Of a DNA stretch of 64,000 bases, positions 22,186-33,894 are shown one piece after another. The position numbers and the translations under genes are program-made. The stretch is taken from positions 994,501-1,058,500 of the forward strand of contig JAJFZO010000034.1 of assembly GCA_021397835.1 (NCBI GenBank), read 5' to 3'. The notes beneath the pieces are model-generated. The model searched no databases. It saw only the letters and a list, made by a program, of their open reading frames with translations, and was not told the DNA's origin. Source of the DNA: Moringa oleifera (lineage: Eukaryota; Streptophyta; Magnoliopsida; Brassicales; Moringaceae). Position 1 is the first letter of the stretch. Each line of letters starts with the position of its first letter.

Positions 22186-25100
22186 CTACTTCCTCCACTT
22201 CAGGTAGCTGAAAACTGGTTTCTCTGGAACAGGTATGCACTTGACAAGCCAACCGATGGGCCAGGAGACAGCTGCAATACCAACGCAGGCACCCCATTGG
22301 CCCCAGTTCAATCTCTCAGTATCTGCAAACTTCTTTAGGAACTCCACCATCATCACTTGAAGAACAATGGTTATGGCAATGATCCCCAAAAACAACTTGT
22401 TTTTATGTATCCCCTTGAAAACATTCCTCTTTTCAAGTTTTCTTGCATTGAATTCGTTGAAGACTTGGCAAAGAACAAAAGTATTGAAGATCAAAGTGTC
22501 GTTTACCTTCTCAGTCACATTGAATATGGATTCACCTCTGAATTGTAGGGTCAACAGGACAGCTATCTGATAAAATGCTTGAGCTAACAGGTTCCTCCAC
22601 ATGACATTAGTGATAAGTGGCTCTGTGCGACCCACAGGTGGTTTCTCCATGAGCTCCCTCGTGGGCTGCTCTGTAGCCAGAGCCAGGGCGCCCAGAGTGT
22701 CCATGATCAAGTTCACCCAGAGCAACTGAACCGCTGTTAGAGGGACTTCACCTGCAGAAACCGCTGCCACAAAGTTGATTACAAGTGCAGCAACATTAAC
22801 AGTAAGCTGGAACTGAATGAATTTCTGGATGTTTGTGTAAACGCATCTTCCCCATCTCAAAACTGTCGCCACAGAAGTGAAATTGTCATCCAAAATGACA
22901 ATGTCTGAGCTTTCTTTGGCCACTTCAGTGCCTTGAATCCCCATAGATAGGCCTATATCCGCTTCCTTGAGTGCGGGTGCATCATTGGTGCCATCACCAG
23001 TGACTGCAACAACGTGACCTTTCTGTTTCAGGCATTGTACCATGAGAAGTTTGTCGAAGGGAGAGGACCTTGCCATCACACAGATTTTGTCCACTTTCTC
23101 CATTCTCTCCTCTGGCGTATAGTTCCTAAACTCCTCACCTTCTACAACTGCACCGCTGGACATGTCCTGACCAGGCCTGAGAATCCCGCATTCTGTGGCT
23201 ATAGCTCTTGCCGTGAAAACATTATCACCGGTTATCATTTTGACGTTGACACCAGCATATTGACAATCTTCCACAGCTTTCTTCGCCCCTGGTCTGCATG
23301 GGTCCTTTATACCCACCAGCCCCAATAAGGTCAACCTGTCTTCTTGTAGCTTTTTATGCTCTTTCGCATCTTCATGCTCCTCTTTTGAAACTTGTCTGTG
23401 AGCAAAAGCAATGCAACGGAGGCTTTTGGCAGCCATACCTTGAATAATCTGCTCGAATTTCATCCTTTTAGTATCATCAAGGTCCTTCATGATTCCAGAA
23501 GCATCATAGTAACTTGAACACATTGCTAGAATCATCTCTGCAGCTCCTTTCCAGTGCACATGAACCGTGCTCTCAGCCTTCTTCATCATCAGGACCCCAC
23601 TCCTTTTTTTCTGCGAGTTGAAGGTTTCAACGTGAAGAATGGTACAGCTCTCTGTTATTTCATCCATGTCCATCTTCAGTTCCTGGACAGCCCAAGACAG
23701 AATTGCCTTTTCGGTGGGGCTACCAGAGAACTCGAATTGAGATCCTGACTCTGCCTTATAAACACTACCAGTTGTGTTCAAGGCAGCTCCTTGCTGGATC
23801 AATTCAATAACATACGGAGAAATTGAAGAAACTGCACCCTCCTCCACAGAGTCTTGGCCTAGCCAAAACTTTGTCACCTGCATCTGGTTCAACGTGAGAG
23901 TACCTGTTTTGTCGGTACATATGGTGGTGGCAGACCCCATGGTTTCACAGGCAGAGAGCTTCCGCACCATTGCCTGATCAGCCATCATTTTCTTCATCGA
24001 ATAAGCAAGAGTAAGGGTAACAGCCAATGGCAAGCCTTCTGGAATAGCAACCACAATGATAGTAACAGCAGTAGATACAATGCCCACAACAGCATTCACT
24101 ATATCGTCAACCTTTGTCTTTCTCCCATTGTACTCACGATTGCCATTCTCATCTCTAGTATTACCAGTAAAGTAGCGAACCAACAGAACTACAAGGACTA
24201 AGAAAGCAACAGCCAGACCAACCTTGCCTATCGATGAGGTTAGCTTATTGAGACGCTCTTGCAGAGGAGTCTGTTCATTAGTATCTCGATTGATTTGGCT
24301 CATCATTTGGCCCCATGTTGTGTTTATGCCAACCGAAGTGACAAGCATTCTCGCATAGCCATCAGCCACCTTGGTGCCTGAAAACAAGAAAGGATTGTCT
24401 TTGCCATTTACCTCTACCTGTTCGCTCTCCCCAGTCATGCTCGATTCATCTACTTGCAGGGAATGCCCGTCAATGAACAATCCATCAGCAGGAACTTGGT
24501 CCCCAATCTTCAAGCAAACCACATCTCCAACAACAATATCGAATATCGAGATCTGCTGACGCCGCCCATTTCTGACAACGTCGATCTTGATGTTGTTGCT
24601 CACTTTCGATAGCTTGTCGAACTGTCTGTTTTGCCTGTAATTACTTACAGCAGAGACTGCAATGACAAGAAAGACAGCAACAAATATGCTGCCGCCATCG
24701 TACCAACCTTCTTTTGGGCCATGCTCTTTGATGCCGAAGCCAAGTGAAAGCGCTGCACAGCCTAAAAGGATAAGAATGGTAAGATCCTTAAAAGCTTCTA
24801 CTACAAAATGCAGAAAGCTTTTTGTTGGCGGTTTCTTGTACGTGTTGGACCCAAATGCCTCATGTCGGCGGACAATTTCCTCATCACCGCCATTGATTCC
24901 ATGGCCCACATCAGTTTCTAGAGCCGAAGCAACGCCATCAACACCATCAAACTTTTGAAGCAGGCCAAGGTTTTTATGCCTCACAAGATCGACAAGACTT
25001 GCTTGGTCGACGTTGAAGCAACCTTTATCTGGCTCAAGTTGGATAGCAGTGAAAGAGGGAGAGAGACAAAAGCTGGGGTTTTTCTTCTTAGGCAGAGCAT

Positions 25101-25242
25101 TTTTGGTGAGAGAGAAGAGAGTTCTTGAGCAATAGATTTTGACAAAAGCTAAGTGCCATCTTGTGTTGGCTTTGCCAAGATTTGCAGGGAATAAAACCTC
25201 AATGCTGGCAATGCTTGCATCGGGAATACAAGACATCGTCAT
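22186..25242 (-). CDS. ACA13: Autoinhibited Ca2+-ATPase, plasma-membrane type (ACA12/ACA13 group)
   Basis: This P-type pump exports Ca2+ from the cytosol using ATP. The single open frame of 1,018 residues has no introns, as known for ACA12 and ACA13, whereas most ACA genes are split. The N-terminal region of about 100 residues is the place for the calmodulin-binding autoinhibitor; a basic patch with KNALPKKKN lies at 47-55. Then come transmembrane segments 1-2 (about 143-200), the actuator TGES at 270-273, transmembrane segments 3-4 with PEGLP at 401-405, and the phosphorylation motif DKTGT with Asp444. Next are nucleotide-binding KGA at 565-567, TGDN at 671-674, the hinge GDGTNDAP from 749 and six further membrane segments from about 808. 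All catalytic residues are intact. The start is the first of two close ATGs (MTM). The ACA13 label rests on remembered synteny; ACA12 is equally close by sequence type. Confidence 0.95.
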   Translation of the reverse strand: MTMSCIPDASIASIEVLFPANLGKANTRWHLAFVKIYCSRTLFSLTKNALPKKKNPSFCLSPSFTAIQLEPDKGCFNVDQASLVDLVRHKNLGLLQKFDGVDGVASALETDVGHGINGGDEEIVRRHEAFGSNTYKKPPTKSFLHFVVEAFKDLTILILLGCAALSLGFGIKEHGPKEGWYDGGSIFVAVFLVIAVSAVSNYRQNRQFDKLSKVSNNIKIDVVRNGRRQQISIFDIVVGDVVCLKIGDQVPADGLFIDGHSLQVDESSMTGESEQVEVNGKDNPFLFSGTKVADGYARMLVTSVGINTTWGQMMSQINRDTNEQTPLQERLNKLTSSIGKVGLAVAFLVLVVLLVRYFTGNTRDENGNREYNGRKTKVDDIVNAVVGIVSTAVTIIVVAIPEGLPLAVTLTLAYSMKKMMADQAMVRKLSACETMGSATTICTDKTGTLTLNQMQVTKFWLGQDSVEEGAVSSISPYVIELIQQGAALNTTGSVYKAESGSQFEFSGSPTEKAILSWAVQELKMDMDEITESCTILHVETFNSQKKRSGVLMMKKAESTVHVHWKGAAEMILAMCSSYYDASGIMKDLDDTKRMKFEQIIQGMAAKSLRCIAFAHRQVSKEEHEDAKEHKKLQEDRLTLLGLVGIKDPCRPGAKKAVEDCQYAGVNVKMITGDNVFTARAIATECGILRPGQDMSSGAVVEGEEFRNYTPEERMEKVDKICVMARSSPFDKLLMVQCLKQKGHVVAVTGDGTNDAPALKEADIGLSMGIQGTEVAKESSDIVILDDNFTSVATVLRWGRCVYTNIQKFIQFQLTVNVAALVINFVAAVSAGEVPLTAVQLLWVNLIMDTLGALALATEQPTRELMEKPPVGRTEPLITNVMWRNLLAQAFYQIAVLLTLQFRGESIFNVTEKVNDTLIFNTFVLCQVFNEFNARKLEKRNVFKGIHKNKLFLGIIAITIVLQVMMVEFLKKFADTERLNWGQWGACVGIAAVSWPIGWLVKCIPVPEKPVFSYLKWRK

Positions 25243-28200
25243 AAAGTGCAGAACGACTAATCACCAACAAGAGTATGATACTCAAAAAAACAACAAATCC
25301 GAGAATGAGACTTAACAGAGAATGAAAGTAAGAATAGCAACCAGAAGTGAAGAAGAAGGAGGAGGACGAAATGCAAATTGAAGAATGAAGTATATGACTC
25401 GAAATCCACAAACTCAAGCAAAAGCAACCAAAAGGAAAGAAGTAAGAACAAGACCCACAATCTCAAATGAATTTTGAATGCGGAGACGATGATTTACGAA
25501 TAGAATTCTAATTACTTATACACATATGGAGCCAGTAACGTATGGCAGCCATAATCACCCAGAAGCTGCTGCCGAATTTACACTTGATATCCCGTAAGGA
25601 TAGAACGTTCGACGTCATCGCCGTGATCGCGCAGTCATAGTCAACGCGTTTCCTGAAAAACTTCGTGCGCTTAACCGTGTACAACAATCGCAGTGAATCT
25701 TGGGCATTAAGGAAAAAAAAGGGAAGATATGATAAAGCTATTAAATAGCCCTTTTAGTTCTCCAGAGAAAGATGTCCTTTCTCAGAAACTTCCTCATATT
25801 GTTGTATATTTTATAAGATTATATTGTTGTATTCCATTTTAAAAACACTCACCTTTAGACTTCTTGATTTGAGAGTCACTTCAACCTTGCATGAGAGACA
25901 CAGTTTTATTTCATACAATATGAATGCGATACGCTTTTATATTACCTAAAAGACAACCTTAATTAAAAGACCTCGTCGACATTGCAACATGGTTATTCAA
26001 AGTTAAACACAAAATGTACTCTGGTGCTTGCAGTGCTATTTTCTTCGAGAGATAGCGGTTGGCCAACTAGAAACTCTGATTTCTAATATTCTCCAGCTGG
26101 ATGTGATGTGGAGATGTGGTCAAGGGTCTTCAGGTGATTAGATGGGCCAACTTATTAGGGTTTGAAAATATCTCTCTCCAATTAATACAAGCTTCCAGGA
26201 ACTTTCTTGTTGATTATGTGGGACAACACAAAGTTATAAAAAGTTAGATAGAAAATGGAGATCGAGAAACCTGGTCAACAACTCTATTCACCCATCTACA
26301 TCATAATCCCTTTAATTTGCCTTCTTAATTTGCATTTCTCCAGACAGAAATATGTGATTATTTTTCTTTGTTATGGGTCAATTGCAAATATCCGTTGAGC
26401 AAGATAAGGTCAATATATGTTGATATCTAACTTTGTTCGATAATATGAATATCATGCTCATCACTTTGGTTTATTAATTGTTCAAACTTATTTTTTTTGT
26501 TATGTTAATTTTTATTATTTAAAAATATATTTATAAATATGGATAGAATCAGGATTTTATATATCGGTGGGTAATACAACTATCAACTTTTAAGGATATA
26601 TAATATTAGTTTAACTCATATTATATATATATCAGTTAATTATATGAAAAAAAATTTATATATTTGTTTATTGCTTTAAAACAAGATTTTAAAAAATATC
26701 TATTTAAAATTTATATTTTTATTAAATTTTTAATATAAAATTATTGTTTATAAATTTTATTAATATTTAATAATTTTGCATGTAAATTTGATATGTAGGT
26801 GACTTTTATTAGTATAATAATCATAATACTTTTTAAAATATTATAAAATAAATAAAATATTTTTTTATTTTTATTCTCTTTAAGTATTTATAGTTTATAT
26901 ATTTTTATTAAGTTTGACATGAAAAGAGAATATTTTATTTATTTTAATAATATATTTAAAAAAAGCACTAAAATAATTATACAAATAAATAATTATATAA
27001 CCATCATAAATATGCATATTAAAAATATAATAAAAATATAAATTTTAAATTGCTTTATTTTTTTAACAAATTTAAATATGAGATGTAAGCAAAATACATA
27101 TTTCATGCATCGATGTAATTAAATTTCTCTTTATATATATTATCAGATTAGCATACAAAAAGTAATTCAAATATATAAAGAATCTCCAAGAAAGATGTGA
27201 TGCTACTTCTAGAAAAAGAAAATTTTAAAACTTTAGACTTGAAACTTTAGGTGTTCCTCTAATTCTCATGTACGATTAGGGTTAATTGGAGGAGCTAGCT
27301 AGCTTACATTGAAGTGCTTGTTTCACCTAAATTTGCCTCGAAACTATTTCTTTCTGGGTAATCAAATGAACGATTACGTAGCTATGTATCCCAGGAATCT
27401 TGTTGTGTTTGCTATAGACATATAACGCGTAAATTATCCACATAAATTCCTTATTATTTTACTGTACATATTTTCGTAGGCTTGTTCGTGGAAGGTCGAC
27501 AGGCACTGCTCTTGGCCTTGTTTCCATATGGGAAGAAAGAGAAAAAGGAGAAGAATATATGTCAATGTTGTTGCCACCTTTGTTTCAGATTAATTTGACA
27601 AACAATTCTACAGCAGAAAAAAGAATTAATCTCTCTCTCTCTCTCTCTTTTGAATGTAACTCAATTCCATTCAACTCTTCAGGAACTTTCTCAGCGATAT
27701 CATTTTTTCCAAAGAGTAGGAAAATTCTTGGAAGATATATGATAGCCAAATAGAACAAATTTAAGTACATTAATTTGACCCATGATGGTATTTTATATGG
27801 CGTCAACTCATATTCAACGAAATCAGTTAGGGTTCCTGAGTTCTTGGACACATGTTAACATTTCTATCCCATCAGATACGATATGTGACCAACTAAATTA
27901 AATGTTCCATTCAAGAGTCAAGCAGCTCAAGTTCCCAGCATCAACGTGCAGTCAACAGGACCGGAAAGCTGCTTCAGATAGAAAAAGAGGGGACCAGTTC
28001 AATTTGCTTCCTACTCTTCCTAATTTATATGGTTTACGTCCTCGCAGTGCTGGTCATGCAAGAAACTTACCAATGGATAGAGCTTGTTTACCACTCTCCC
28101 CTGCCTCCACTGTTCATATTAGAAATTAATCTTGACTTTGTAGTCGTCATTGATTAAGTGGTATCTTACTAATTATTAAGAGATTATATTTTCAGCTCTA

Positions 28201-30378
28201 ATTAAATCATAAATTTAGACATGAAAGAATATAAAGTCATCTCAAATTAAGATCAAGATCCTCTATTGATCTCTATGTTGATCTTTCATTAGAGGAGATG
28301 ATATTGCAATTTATTAAAAATAACGATTATGATTTTATTTATTGCTAATAGTAAATTTAAAAAATTCATTTTTATTTTAAAAACTCAGTATATTAATAGA
28401 AATCTTTATCCCTCAAATTAACGGAATTTATTGCCTACTTAGCTATTAGGATGAAACTTTATTAATTAATTGGTAATCATGCAAAGATAATTAGATTATA
28501 TAATTCTACCGTAATAAGAGATGAATGTAACTTAAAAAAAAAAAGTCTTTTTTACCATTTTGCAACGTTCTCTTTCACAAGCATCAAGGGCTCTCATAAC
28601 ATGAAAGGCAATAGTGTTTAAAAGAATCGGATCAATTTCTTTTTAAGCCAGCAATTAAGCACTCAACCTTTTCAAAAGCTTATTATATTCTCTTCCTTTG
28701 ATATATGGTATTAGGCAAGAAAAATCAATAAACACAATGTGTCCCATGAAGCAATGTGGCTCTGAAATTTCTTGGAAGCATAATTAAACTTAATTGGATG
28801 ATCGATCAGTCTTTTTCTTTGTTAAAGGCAATCGATCAAATGAAAAGAGGAAAGTAATATGGTTTGCTCTCTTACAGTACCCAATAAATTAAAAAGGAAA
28901 AGATCCATGAAAGAAAAGAAAAAGCTTTGCTGATGTGGTTGATTAGCACTAATAATGTGAAAGAAACTGCACCAGATGGATGCAATATGCTATAATCATT
29001 AAAGCTTCAATGTTTCTGTTCCAAAAGGTGTAGTTTGTATTCCCAAAAACACTTCCTCTTAGTTAGAAAAAGAAGCGAGAACGGTCCTATTACTAGGCTT
29101 TTGAGCTTGTCAAAGCTACAGGCTTCAAAATGGCAATACAAAGTTATGATGAGCTTAGCCCACAAAACCCATATAAAAAAATGGAGTCTCTAGCCACCCT
29201 GCAAGGAAGAAAAAGGTTGAAAATCAAGAAATGCAGCAGGCCCACCTCTTCAAGGCCTTATCAGAAACTATTATTCCATATCCCTCGCAAAAGAAAAGCA
29301 TAAAATGTGCCCTGATGCAGGCCTCAACTTAGCCATTGCTGATGAAACATGTGGCTTCTGTTCAATATTCAATGGAACAGATAATAGAGAGATATCAAAT
29401 AAGCTGGTTGGTGAATCGAAAAAAGCTTGACAAGGTTGTAGAGTTGTCTTGGATTCTAATCATGTCCCCTCAGTATCGATCTTTTGATCAATTTGGTCGG
29501 TCTTGTAGGTCCTTTGCATTAGTTTTCTTTAGTTTTTGAGTCCGAATAATATAAGAAAGTGCTGTTGCTGATAGATGGAACTTCTTTTTTATCCTTTTGA
29601 TGTTTCTCAAAGTTGTCTAAGGGTATCTGACCTGGAAAACCAAATCCCTTTCGACAAGGATGAATGGTGCCTAACGTGTTTTCTGGTGCCAAAAATAATC
29701 CTAGCAGATATAACATTGAGAGAGGCTGACCTATGCCCAGCTTAACACATGCCATCTAAACACTTCATTTATGTAGTTTAGGCCGCAGATGTAAGGATTA
29801 ACGCCTAAAAAGGCTATAGAAAGATTGGCCTAAATACGGCTAGACTTTATATGAGCAGAGCTTAAGAAATTAGCAGAACATAATCATGCGGCCAGGTCTT
29901 TTATGATAAGCTGCAATAGGCAGATTTGGGTTGCCGATTCATATTTTTGATTAGCTAACCTTGTTCTTGTGGATTACTACAAAACCGGGTGATCATATAA
30001 TGTCAATGTCAGAGAGAAAAGGAAAAGTGGATTAGAGGGCCAATGCAGCACTACCTTTAGTGAGATATTATATCAGTTTGGGTGACAAATGACCCAAGTG
30101 AGGCTTATGCTTTAAGCAACAACTCCAATGAAGAGGCAATTCTAATCAAGTGTTAACACTCTGGCAGTCTCACAGAACCCAAGCTGTCCTTGAATGTTTA
30201 TAGTGATTTGCATGTGAAAATCATCATCATGGTATGGTTTGTTCGGCTTGTATACTTTGAATCTGAACTCCCTTTTTAACTCATAATCTGCAATTCGAAG
30301 GACTCCAGCCATCTTAGGTGACCAGAGCTTTGATAATCTTCTGCTCTCCACTATATTGCAGGGTTTAGTGAGCTGAAC
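25243..30378. other. 5 kb intergenic region
   Basis: The first 300 bases are the leader and promoter of the calcium pump. A TATAAG motif on the minus strand at 25,514-25,519 is a possible TATA box. From 26.4 to 27.2 kb the sequence is A+T-rich without coding features. A CT microsatellite lies at 27,631-27,648. 28-30.3 kb has moderate composition and short frames, none recognisable. No mobile element could be delimited. Confidence 0.6.
27631..27648. repeat. (CT)n microsatellite
   Basis: A run of about nine CT units in non-coding DNA. Confidence 0.9.
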
Positions 30379-33300
30379 ATGGGAAATGAGATGGGCAACA
30401 ACAACACATCCGGTTTGCGAGGTTATGGGATCACAAGGATTCTTGTATCTGTATTTCACTTTTTACTTACTGAGTTGTGAATGTCTGTGTACTTACAACG
30501 CTGAGATGTTGATATTGCAGAAGAAGACAACACCAACGTGGAATCTCAGAAAAAATCTTTCGAAGAGGGTGTTCATGCAGAATATGTTTCAGAACAAAAT
30601 CATATAGTTCCTGCAGCTCAAGGTAAAGATGCAGATGGGAAACAGACAGGGTTGGCTTCTGATTTTCCAAATGGAGTACTGGATCCTCAAGTTGATAACA
30701 AGGCATCAATTGGCAAAGGTTAGTGTATTAGTCCTTGGATTATGGTTTAGTGGGTGGAGCAAACTTGAGAACCTGTTAAATTGTGGATATTCATCTGTTT
30801 CCAACAATTATATGCTAATGCAGAAGATAACTTGAAGGCTGAATCTGAGAAGGACTCTTTGCAAAAGACTGAAAAGGAACAGACGGAGTTGGCTTCTGCT
30901 GATCCAAATGGAGTAATAATAGCTCAAATTCATTACCAGATATCAAAGGGCAAAGGTTAGTAGCCCAATATAGCATATTCCCTATAAACAGTCAATATGT
31001 TTCTCATTGGACTTAAGGCTTAGCCTTGCTGAGTTTTTCTAAACATTTACTACGTTATGATTGTTTGTTTACAATGCTGATGTTCTAATGCAGAAGAAGA
31101 AAACACAAGCATTGATTTGAAGGAAGAATCTTTGCAAGAGCCTGTTCCTTCAGATGATATAAAGGAAAAAGATTACATAGTTCCTGCAAGTCAAGATGGA
31201 GATATTCGTGAGAAAGATGCAGAGTTGACTTCTGGCAATGGAGCAATAGATCCCGAAGTTGATAAAGAGACATCAAATGGCAGTGGTTAGTAACTCTGTT
31301 TTTCATTAGGATTAGGGCTTAACTCTGTAAAATTGGATTCATTCTATTGATTTTTAAGCACTTAACTTGAGCCTTTTGCTTTTATAGAGAAAAAAGAAAA
31401 TGAAGTTCATCCTCCTGATGAATCTCCAGAAGAGGAAGTGAAAGCAAATGAAACAAGGAATGAAACCAGTACTGATATTCTGTCAGCTTCTTTATCAAAT
31501 TATCTGAAAAATAATGAGAAGCCAGAGGAGTCAATGTTACCTGAGAATCAACCAGAAACAAATACCCATCAGCTTAACAAGCAGACTTCTGTAAAGAAAG
31601 GTCAACCTGCTCTTAAATGCTCTGATCTAATTCATTGTAGCATAGTGAACTATACTGTCTTCAAGTTTTGCATAGAGGTGTTATAGTTGCATATAAAAAA
31701 TAAACAGAACCTATTCTTATTCTTTCATATTGGTACAGAGGATGAAGAGGCAAGAAATTTCACTTTGGACACAATATCCACTTCATGTACCCCAGATCCT
31801 CAAGAAAAAGTAGTCTTGAAGCCTGATCCACAAGAATTCATTGAAGCCCGTAATAATCGTTCTGTCGAAGATGCAACTGGATCAAGTTTAACATCCAGCA
31901 TCGAGGAGAATGGTTACCTTTTGGATACTAATCTACCGAGCAGTCCTGATGAAGGCGTTGTTTCTGATCCCAATCAAGAGACTGAAAAGGTTGGAGATGA
32001 GTTGTCAATTACAGAAATGGTTTCTCAAGCGGAAAATGTGTCCAGCAACAAGAATGCTGATAGTAAAGATGGAGATGATGTTAGAAATAGGTCAAGTGAA
32101 ATAACAAGGACAGTGTCTGATTTGCCTGATGGTGCAGGAATTAAATGCAATAGGGAGTTGCCAACTGAAATGAATCCCATCAGTAAAGATTCCCCAGAAT
32201 TACAACTAAAGGCCAGCCCTGTCGATGAGTCACTGAACTCGCATATGGAAGTTTCTGATCCTGAAGATAAATGCATGATTCTAGGTGAGGAAGTAATATT
32301 GATAGGAAAAGAATCAGAAAATGGTCATCACCCGACTCAACCTCTGGAGGAATCAGTTGGAGGAGCAGAGATTGATGGGACAGTTGTAATTGAATCTGAG
32401 GTTGTGAAGATTGGGTCTGGCTATGAGAATAATGGTATCAAGATTGTCAATGGTTCTGATTCAAGTGACAACAAGGCAAAGATTGCTGAGGAACGTCTCC
32501 TGATTGATGTACCTATTCAACAGCAGAATAGTGCTTGTGAGGAACTTGATAAGAATTCAGAAAATGGAGAGACAAAGGTTGTTGAGAATGGTCACCTGGT
32601 TGATGGCAACCATAATGAAGCTACTAAGAAATACTGTAAGAATTCAGAAAATGAGGAAGCAAAGGTTGTTGACCCGAATCCCCTAGTGGTTGTGCCAATT
32701 AACAGTGACAAGGGTTCTGAAAAGAATCCAGAAGATCAGGAGACAGTGGTTCTTGAGAATGGCCATCTGGTTGATGTCCTCGTTGACAACCAGAATAAGA
32801 AATCGAAGCAACAGTGTGAGGTTTCTGAAGGACAAAAATCTGCGGTTGTTTCTGAATTTGGAATTGCTTCAGAAGAGTCATCTCTTGCGGATTGCAAGTT
32901 TGAAGATGACGAACCCAAAGAGAAGGGCATTGTTGAGGAAGTAACACAGGAGAAAGAGGAAGAGAGAGACGGAATAGAAGGCCAAAAAGATTTCATGTCT
33001 CAATCAAGTACTGCAGAGTCTGTGGAAGAAATTCAACCAGGCTCTCCTGCGCCAGTGACCTGTTCTCAGGACTACCAACCGGACGACTCTGGCTATCCAA
33101 GCAACAACCTGTCTAGCTCAGAATTGAAGCAAGAAAATTCTGGTGAGATCTTTGTTCCTGAAGCTTCCACATTTAAACCCAAAACTTTGACAGAGGAAAC
33201 TTCAGTCCCTGTTATTGAATTGGAAAGTGAAAAACCTTCAGATGTTTCACATAATACAGAGATCTCTGCAGAGGCAGTAGCAGAGGCCAAAGCTGCTGCA

Positions 33301-33894
33301 AGTGAGTCGAGTGGACGGCACAAGAAAAGGAAGAACTCTGGGATTGTAAGTACTGATGGCTTTGATGTAGAAGAAAGTATGACCAGGCTCAGCACTGAAT
33401 CAGATACAGATAACTTGAACGTTCATCCCGAGATGCGAAAGTCTCCCAGCTTTGGTATTGATCTCAGAATTGAAGCAAGGAGTGAAGAATCAGATCAAAC
33501 TCCATTGCTGTATCAGGACAAGGCTGCCATAGAAAGCTTATCAAGCCAGGCTAATGGTAGTCTTAACCAGCCAATTGCTCAAACCGAGTATGAGCAGCAT
33601 TCTTCACAATATCAAGCAATGCCATTACACGAAAAGGTCATTACACTGGAAACAAGTGATTCCGAGAGGTCACCAACTCCATTCCTTGGATTCTTGAAGG
33701 AAGAGGAAGAGGCTAATATTGTAGTTACAACCCAGGAACAAGAGAATCATTTTGCTGCAGAAAAGGCAACCAAGGATTCATTCAACTCACGTATTAAGGA
33801 AGAAGCATCGACTTTAACAAAAGGGAAAGAAAAGCGCAGGAGCAGGCCTTCCCTCTTCAGCACCTGCATCTGTTGTGCAACTGTGATAAATTAA
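30379..33894 (+). CDS. Large acidic, repetitive protein of unknown function
   Basis: I do not recognise a named family. Six exons join without a break: 30,379-30,421, 30,521-30,718, 30,824-30,955, 31,094-31,285, 31,388-31,600 and 31,739-33,894 (2,934 nt, 977 residues). Every intron is in phase 1. Exons 2-4 are diverged copies of one exon, each starting with an acidic E-D/E-E-N motif and ending near a Gly-Lys/Ser-Gly junction. Exon 5 may be a further copy. The protein starts MGNEMGNNN, compatible with N-myristoylation at Gly2. It is rich in Glu, Asp, Ser and Asn with no predicted fold, and has a basic, serine-rich C-terminus (KEKRRSRPSLFSTCICC) whose cysteines could be lipid-modified. Both ends thus suggest membrane attachment, which is inference. 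Exon 6 carries an internal 28-29 residue repeat. Exon 1 uses an unremarkable donor and is the least certain part. Confidence 0.75.
30521..31285 (+). repeat. Tandemly duplicated exon-intron units
   Basis: Three successive exons (30,521-30,718, 30,824-30,955, 31,094-31,285) and their flanking introns resemble one another. Each acceptor region ends ATATTGCAG or CTAATGCAG followed by AAGA(A/T)GA, and each donor reads GGTTAGT. The exons share IVPA-Q and LAS/LTS-NG-blocks. This indicates duplication of a genomic unit, not just of coding sequence. Confidence 0.8.
32551..32818 (+). repeat. In-frame coding minisatellite in exon 6, period 84-87 bp
   Basis: Three units start AAGAAT(T/C)CAGAA at 32,551, 32,638 and 32,722. 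They encode variants of KNSENGETKVVENGHLVD. The spacings of 87 and 84 bases keep the reading frame. Confidence 0.85.

Noticed and set aside
30142..30459. Minus-strand 105-codon frame opposite the start of the acidic-protein gene
   Set aside because: It overlaps exon 1 in antisense, has no recognisable motif, and its length is within chance for this composition.
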